From NCBI GenBank assembly GCA_947305825.1, contig CAMZET010000025.1, positions 1 to 11,029 of the forward strand: 11,029 nt of DNA. The letters are read 5' to 3'. Positions 7,326 through 11,029 of this stretch are shown here, in pieces (the stretch's first letter is position 1; the number at the start of each line of letters is the position of its first letter). The notes beneath the pieces are model-generated. The model was not told where the DNA came from, searched no databases, and was given only the letters and a program-made list of their open reading frames with translations. Position numbers and translations under genes: made by a program. This stretch comes from an uncultured Verrucomicrobiota bacterium (GTDB lineage: Bacteria; Verrucomicrobiota; Kiritimatiellia; RFP12; UBA1067).

Positions 7326-8237
7326 ATGCAACGACGCACAAAGGTTATAGCGATAGCCAACCAGAAAGGCGGGGTTGGCAAGACGACGACGGTGGTCAAT
7401 CTGGCGGCGGCGCTTTCGACGCGCCGCAGGACGGTTCTTGTCGTGGATCTCGACCCGCAGGCGCACGCGACGCTCGGCCTCGGCCTGGAGAAGGCGCCGG
7501 GCGGCTCGCTCTACAGCGTCCTAACTGGCGAGAGCCCAATCGAAGACGTAATCCAGCCCACGAAGTGGAACAACCTCAACATCATTCCTTCCGAAGTCGA
7601 CCTCGCGGGCGCGGAACTCGAGTTCTCCATGCGTCCCGACCGCCTCGAAATGATACGCAAGGCAATCGCGCCCGTCAAGGAGTCGGGCGCGTTCGACTAC
7701 ATCATCCTCGACTGCCCGCCGTCGCTCGGCATCGTCATGACGTCTTCGCTCGTCGCGGCAGACGGCATACTCATCCCAATCCAGGCGGAGTTCCTGGCGA
7801 TGGACGGCCTCGCGCTCATCACCTCTTCGATTGAGCGCATACGCGCAAGCGCCAACCCGAATCTGGAACTCAACGGCATCGTGTTCACGATGGTTAACAT
7901 GGTGGCGCGGCTGACGCAGGACGTTATGGAAGAAGTGCGCGGGCATTTCGGCGACAAGGTGTACGAGACGAGCATACCGCGCAACGTGCGCGTGTCGGAG
8001 GCGCCGTCGATGGGCACGCCTGTCGTGTTTCTCGACCCGCGTTCGAAGGGAGCGGAAGCGTACCGCACGTTCGCCTGGGAGTTCATGGCGAAGAACCCGA
8101 CGCGGATAGACGCGCCGGCGCGCACCGCGCCCGCCACGGCGGCGGCTTCGGAAGAAACGGCGAAAGCAAACGGCGATGACGGCGTCGGCGATAATTCCGC
8201 ACCACAGGAACGGCGAGACGCTGCCCAGGACGCTTGA
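7326..8237 (+). CDS. parA: ParA/Soj-type partition ATPase with extended C-terminal tail, no adjacent parB
   Basis: 303 residues against about 250-260 for typical Soj. The deviant Walker A is NQKGGVGKTTT (K14 signature lysine, K19, T20); Walker A' is VVDLDPQAHAT (D41, D43); Walker B is YIILDCPPSLG (D129). Later Soj signatures are also present: LIPIQAEFLAMDGL, IPRNVRVSEAPSMG and DPRSKGAEAY. Such proteins dimerise on ATP, bind DNA nonspecifically and segregate chromosomes, plasmids or protein cargo, usually with ParB stimulating hydrolysis. No ParB follows; the next gene is a glycosyltransferase. Residues from about 259 form an Ala-rich charged tail whose last 20 codons overlap that gene. AAGGGA at 7314-7319, 6 nt before the ATG, supports the start. 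Partner and cargo are unknown. Confidence 0.93.
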   Translation: MQRRTKVIAIANQKGGVGKTTTVVNLAAALSTRRRTVLVVDLDPQAHATLGLGLEKAPGGSLYSVLTGESPIEDVIQPTKWNNLNIIPSEVDLAGAELEFSMRPDRLEMIRKAIAPVKESGAFDYIILDCPPSLGIVMTSSLVAADGILIPIQAEFLAMDGLALITSSIERIRASANPNLELNGIVFTMVNMVARLTQDVMEEVRGHFGDKVYETSIPRNVRVSEAPSMGTPVVFLDPRSKGAEAYRTFAWEFMAKNPTRIDAPARTAPATAAASEETAKANGDDGVGDNSAPQERRDAAQDA

Positions 8238-9096
8238 GTCCGTGCGCCTGGCGGCGAGCGGGCTTGACGTCGAGACCGTGCTGGTCGACGACGAGGCCGG
8301 GCACGGCTTATCGTGGGCGCGCAACCGCGGCCTCGAACGCGCAAAGGGCGACGTCGTGTTTTTCGTGGACGCCGACGACACGGTAGAGCCGGACTTCTTC
8401 GCGCACCCGCTCGCCGCCATCGAAAAAACCGGCGCCGACTTCTGCATATTCGAATACGAGCAGGCGCCGTTGAAGCGCGACTACAACCTCGAAGGAAATG
8501 CGGCGATACGCGAGGCGCTCCTGCCGGCGTTTCTCGGATATTCGTTCGACAACGTGCGCCGCTGGAACGCCGGCGGCGACCTCGCCGAAATGCGCGAACC
8601 GGGCAGCATCTGGCGCGCCGCCTTCAGGCGCGACTTCATCGAACGCCACTCCATCCGTTTCGACGAAAACATCTTCATCTACGAAGACGCCCCGTTCTTT
8701 TCGGAATGCGCCCTGCGGGCGAACAGGGTCGTGTCGCTCCGCGAAAAACTCTACAACTACCTACCGAACCCGAACGGCATCGTCGCGACCGTCACAGGCA
8801 CGCGCCGCCATTGGGACTACAAATTCGCCGCGCTCGCAATGCGCAAGCGTCTGGACGCGCTTTCCGGCGGCGAGGCCTGGCGTTACTGCGAGGCGAGCGC
8901 CGTCTTCTCCGCTCTCGAAATGCTCCGCATGTGGCGCGGCGCCGGTCTCTCGCCGGGCGAAGCGCTCGCCGGCCTCCGCAGATTTATCTCCGACGGGCGC
9001 GTAAAAGACGCGCTGCGCAGTTTCCCCGTTTCCATCCACCACCCGCTCGCGGCCGCAGCCGTGTGCTCATTGAGGCTGTTCTCCATATGCTGCTGA
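8176..9096 (+). CDS. GT-A fold glycosyltransferase, family 2
   Basis: 306 residues. The first beta strand is at the N-terminus (MTASAIIPHHRNGETL), followed by VLVDDEAG (D38-D39), ARNRGLERAKGD (49-59) and the metal/nucleotide-sugar DxD site VDADD (D65, D67). YEDAPFFSE (E170, D171) matches the ED motif that usually carries the catalytic base. It should transfer a sugar from a nucleotide donor at the cytoplasmic face, probably for a surface polysaccharide. The start is fixed by the fold: any start after the parA stop would delete the IIPHH strand, so the 62-nt overlap with parA is real unless there is a sequencing error. The protein ends in a short hydrophobic, Cys-rich tail (SICC). Donor and acceptor sugars are unknown. 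Confidence 0.9.
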   Translation: MTASAIIPHHRNGETLPRTLESVRLAASGLDVETVLVDDEAGHGLSWARNRGLERAKGDVVFFVDADDTVEPDFFAHPLAAIEKTGADFCIFEYEQAPLKRDYNLEGNAAIREALLPAFLGYSFDNVRRWNAGGDLAEMREPGSIWRAAFRRDFIERHSIRFDENIFIYEDAPFFSECALRANRVVSLREKLYNYLPNPNGIVATVTGTRRHWDYKFAALAMRKRLDALSGGEAWRYCEASAVFSALEMLRMWRGAGLSPGEALAGLRRFISDGRVKDALRSFPVSIHHPLAAAAVCSLRLFSICC

Positions 9097-9908
9097 CCGC
9101 CGTTATCACCACACGCAACGAAGAAGCCAACATCGCCGATTGCATCCGCTCCTTCGACGGCTTCCGCGACGACGTGGAAGTTGTCGTCGTGGACAACTCT
9201 TCCACCGACCGCACTAAGGAAATCGCCCGCGAACTCGGCGCGCGCGTGTTCGACAAGGGCCCGGAACGCTGCGCCCAGAGAAACCTCGGCTGGAGAATGT
9301 CTACCTCCAAATGGGTAGTAATCCTCGACGCCGACATGACGCTCCCGCGCCAGACCGTGGAGGAAATGCTCGCCGTCGTCCGCGACCGGGAAGCCGAAGC
9401 CGACGCATACTGGATTCCGGAAGTCCGCACCGGCAGCGGCTGGCGCGTCCGTGTCAGGAACTTCGAGCGTTCCTTCTACGACGGCACGTGCATAGACGCG
9501 CTGCGCCTTTTCCGCCGCAGCGTCCTCGAAACCGTCGGCGGCTACGACGAAACACTAATCGCCGGCGGCGAAGACTGGGAACTCGACATACGCATCCTCG
9601 CCTCCGGCGCCAAATGCGCCTTGCTGGAAAACCATCTCCTCCACAACGAGAAAGGCCTATCTTTCGCCAAGATGCTTGCAAAGAAAGCCTATTACGCCAA
9701 GACCTTCGACGCCTACAAGGCGAAATGGCCCGACCATCCATCCGTCCGCAAGCAGTTCTCGCCTTGGTACCGTTTCGTCGGCGTGTTCGTGGAGAACGGG
9801 AAGTGGCGGCGAGTATTGGCGCACCCGCTGCTGTTCATCGGGGTGATGGTGGAGCGTTTCGCAGTAGGGGTCGTGTATCTCTGGTGCTCAATTCTGCGTT
9901 CGGAATAA
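9087..9908 (+). CDS. GT-A fold glycosyltransferase, family 2 (WaaE/beta-4-glucosyltransferase-like)
   Basis: 273 residues from the ATG at 9087. The order of motifs is AVITTRNEEANIADCIRS, VVVVDNSSTDRT (D36, D41), KGPERCAQRNLGW (57-69), VVILDADMTL (D81, D83), and GGEDWELDIRI (E162, D163) as the likely acceptor/catalytic-base motif. The NEE-N-I, GPER-x-AQRN combination resembles the family that includes the LPS core glucosyltransferase WaaE/KdtX, though homologues vary in donor. The C-terminal region is hydrophobic (LLFIGVMVERFAVGVVYLWC) and may sit at the membrane. The frame is open upstream, but translation before 9087 is Arg/Pro-rich noise, and the TAVITTRNEE strand sets the start. GAGG at 9072-9075 is an acceptable ribosome binding site. 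The start overlaps the previous stop by 10 nt. Confidence 0.9.
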   Translation: MLLTAVITTRNEEANIADCIRSFDGFRDDVEVVVVDNSSTDRTKEIARELGARVFDKGPERCAQRNLGWRMSTSKWVVILDADMTLPRQTVEEMLAVVRDREAEADAYWIPEVRTGSGWRVRVRNFERSFYDGTCIDALRLFRRSVLETVGGYDETLIAGGEDWELDIRILASGAKCALLENHLLHNEKGLSFAKMLAKKAYYAKTFDAYKAKWPDHPSVRKQFSPWYRFVGVFVENGKWRRVLAHPLLFIGVMVERFAVGVVYLWCSILRSE

Positions 9909-9918
9909 CCAGGAATCC

Positions 9919-9939
9919 GGCGTCTTGGCGCGAGACGCC
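9919..9939 (+). other. Hairpin after the second family 2 glycosyltransferase gene
   Basis: GGCGTCT (9919-9925) and AGACGCC (9933-9939) form a perfect 7-bp stem with a 7-nt loop, starting 10 nt after the stop codon. No U-tract follows, so it is not a standard intrinsic terminator; it could be a mRNA 3'-end stabiliser or a Rho-dependent site. Its right arm can also pair with the first pentamers downstream (CGCCT at 9936-9940 with AGGCG at 9944-9948). Confidence 0.4.
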
Positions 9940-9940
9940 T

Positions 9941-9970
9941 GCGAGGCGAGGCGAGGCGGGGCGGGGCGGG
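9941..9970 (+). repeat. Six-unit 5-bp tandem repeat, (GCGAG)3(GCGGG)3
   Basis: Thirty bases are exactly six pentamers with no gap: three GCGAG, then three GCGGG. The array lies between the upstream stop codon and the -10 box of the next gene, and covers the place where a -35 element would sit (about 9960-9965). The G-runs are GG, GGGG, GGGG and GGG, so a two-tier quadruplex is possible. Confidence 0.85.
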
Positions 9971-9979
9971 ACTGATTTT

Positions 9980-9988
9980 TGGTATAAT
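9980..9988 (+). promoter_or_regulatory. Extended -10 promoter for the GT-B glycosyltransferase gene
   Basis: TGG-TATAAT is a perfect extended -10 element (TGn-TATAAT), preceded by a run of five T. No -35 match exists; the GC-rich pentamer array occupies that position. Expected initiation is near 9994-9996. The element shares the layout T-rich run, TG[GA], TAWAATAT with the ychJ promoter at 5590-5598. Confidence 0.7.
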
Positions 9989-9991
9989 ATA

Positions 9992-9996
9992 GAGGA
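9992..9996 (+). promoter_or_regulatory. Shine-Dalgarno candidate for the GT-B glycosyltransferase
   Basis: GAGGA lies 11 nt before the ATG at 10008 and 17 nt before the in-frame ATG at 10014, so it favours 10008. It sits at or just before the predicted transcription start, so it may be only partly present in the mRNA. Confidence 0.35.
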
Positions 9997-10007
9997 ACGG
10001 TGGCGAA

Positions 10008-11029
10008 ATGGAAATGGCGAAAAGGATATTGTACGTGACGAGCAGTGCGCGGCCCTGGGCGGAATGCCAGGACTGCGCGGAGCGTTTTGCCGCCGCGCCG
10101 TACTCGATTGACGCAATCGGCTACAATCTCGAGAAGCGCGGCTGGGCCGTGGCCTGGCGCGGAATGGCCGGCGCGCGAAACCCGCTCGCCCTCGCGAAAG
10201 CAATCGACGCCTTCAAGCCTTCCATCGTCTACACATACGGTTCCTCGCTTTCGCTGCATCCGCTCTTCTGCCGCCGCTTCCTCTGCCGCCACAAGGCGTT
10301 CAAGGTCGTCCACGGCTGGGACGACCACTACGGACGCATATGGGGCGACATAGCCGGCTGGCCCGGCAAGACGGCGATGGACTGGATGGAGAAGCGCATC
10401 GTCAAGGGCTCCGACGCCGTCGTGACGCTCAGCTACGAGTTACAGAATATCGGCCGCCGCTGGGGCGTAGAATGCAAATACATACCGAACGGCGCCGACC
10501 CCGTGCCGCCGGAACGCATAAAGGGCGAAATCAAGCTCGACGGCCGCTTCAACCTCGTCTACACCGGCGACAAGGCGCGGTGGAAACGCACCGACGACAT
10601 TTGCCGCGCCATGCGCAAACTGCCGCCGGACGTGAAACTCTACCTCACCGGCAGGGACGAGGATTACCTCAAGCCTTACGCGAGCGACAACTGCATCTTC
10701 CTGGGTTTTCTCTCCAAGGAAGAGCAATACAACGTGATGAGCCAGGCCGACGCCTTCGTCTGCACGTCCGACCAGGACTGCAACGCGAAACTCCAGGAAT
10801 ACTTGCGCTGGCGCAAGCCTATTCTCGGCTACGACGGCGAGGCGAACAATTTCTTCCGCAACGGCGAGACGGCGCTGCTGGCGAAGGACGGCGACTACGC
10901 GCCGCTTGTCGAGCGCCTGGCGGCCGACCCCGCGCTCTGCCAGAGACTCGCCGACAACGCCGCGCGCGAAATACCGCTCTACTCCTGGTCTGAAATCGCC
11001 GCGCAGTTCGAGGAATACTTTTTTGAACT
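10008..11029 (+). CDS. GT-B fold glycosyltransferase, GT4-like (3' partial)
   Basis: 340 complete codons are visible from the ATG at 10008 and the frame is still open at the window end. N-terminal Rossmann half: KRILYVTSSARPW, a strand-turn at VYTYGSSLSLHP, and HGWDDHYG (102-109), the usual place for the acceptor-side His-Gly motif. YIPNGAD (159-164) marks the crossing into the donor-binding half, followed by NLVYTGDKARWKR (about 183), LYLTGRDEDYL, IFLGFLSKEEQYNVMSQAD, and a C-terminal block with Glu264 (LQEYL) preceding RKPILGYDG. This arrangement is typical of GT4 retaining transferases; the classical E-x7-E motif is not clear. Position and length (most of the domain present) suggest only a few codons are missing. 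It has its own promoter and probably works with the two upstream glycosyltransferases. An alternative start is the ATG at 10014. Confidence 0.88.
   Translation, partial: MEMAKRILYVTSSARPWAECQDCAERFAAAPYSIDAIGYNLEKRGWAVAWRGMAGARNPLALAKAIDAFKPSIVYTYGSSLSLHPLFCRRFLCRHKAFKVVHGWDDHYGRIWGDIAGWPGKTAMDWMEKRIVKGSDAVVTLSYELQNIGRRWGVECKYIPNGADPVPPERIKGEIKLDGRFNLVYTGDKARWKRTDDICRAMRKLPPDVKLYLTGRDEDYLKPYASDNCIFLGFLSKEEQYNVMSQADAFVCTSDQDCNAKLQEYLRWRKPILGYDGEANNFFRNGETALLAKDGDYAPLVERLAADPALCQRLADNAAREIPLYSWSEIAAQFEEYFFE

Noticed and set aside
8313..9086. Upstream extension of the second family 2 glycosyltransferase to 8313
   Set aside because: The extension translates to Arg/Pro-rich sequence out of frame with the preceding glycosyltransferase; the family's N-terminal strand begins right after the ATG at 9087.
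1..11029. CRISPR arrays, tRNA/rRNA genes, insertion sequences, att sites and defence genes
   Set aside because: No regularly spaced direct repeats, cloverleaf patterns, transposase or integrase motifs, or terminal inverted repeats were seen; nearly all sequence is taken up by the seven genes.

Overview
The window is GC-rich DNA carrying seven protein genes, all on the + strand, and almost no non-coding sequence. It suggests a Gram-negative bacterium of the PVC group, most likely Kiritimatiellota or a close Verrucomicrobiota relative. That is inference, based on a very large secreted protein built from autotransporter-type beta-strand repeats, G-x-W...NW modules and a LamG-like domain, on the ychJ/parA/glycosyltransferase neighbourhood, and on GC-rich coding DNA with sharply AT-rich promoters. 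No 16S or other phylogenetic marker is present.

Layout. (1) Positions 1-5550 are the 3' part (1849 codons) of a giant repetitive surface or secreted protein whose start lies upstream. (2) A 60-bp gap holds an extended -10 promoter placed so close to the next start codon that the mRNA should be nearly leaderless. (3) Positions 5611-9908 are a compact run of six genes: ychJ (double SEC-C metal-binding protein), a HAD-IA phosphatase/phosphomutase, an unrecognised 176-residue protein, a ParA/Soj ATPase, and two GT-A family 2 glycosyltransferases. Junctions are +3, -1, +15, -62 and -10 nt, so co-transcription is likely. (4) A 99-bp gap holds a hairpin, a six-unit 5-bp tandem repeat and a second extended -10 promoter. 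(5) From 10008 to the window end is a GT-B (GT4-like) glycosyltransferase, cut off at its 3' end.

How the genes fit together. The three glycosyltransferases point to a cell-surface polysaccharide or glycan locus, and the giant protein is probably also exported. The HAD enzyme could serve sugar-phosphate metabolism, but its substrate cannot be read from sequence. ParA is a partition-type ATPase with no parB after it, and its extended tail overlaps the first glycosyltransferase gene.

I found no CRISPR array, tRNA, rRNA, transposase, integrase or recognisable defence system. The most unusual items are the two spacing classes of the beta-strand repeat in the giant protein, the pentamer array sitting where a -35 box would lie, the near-leaderless ychJ promoter, and the 62-nt parA/glycosyltransferase overlap.
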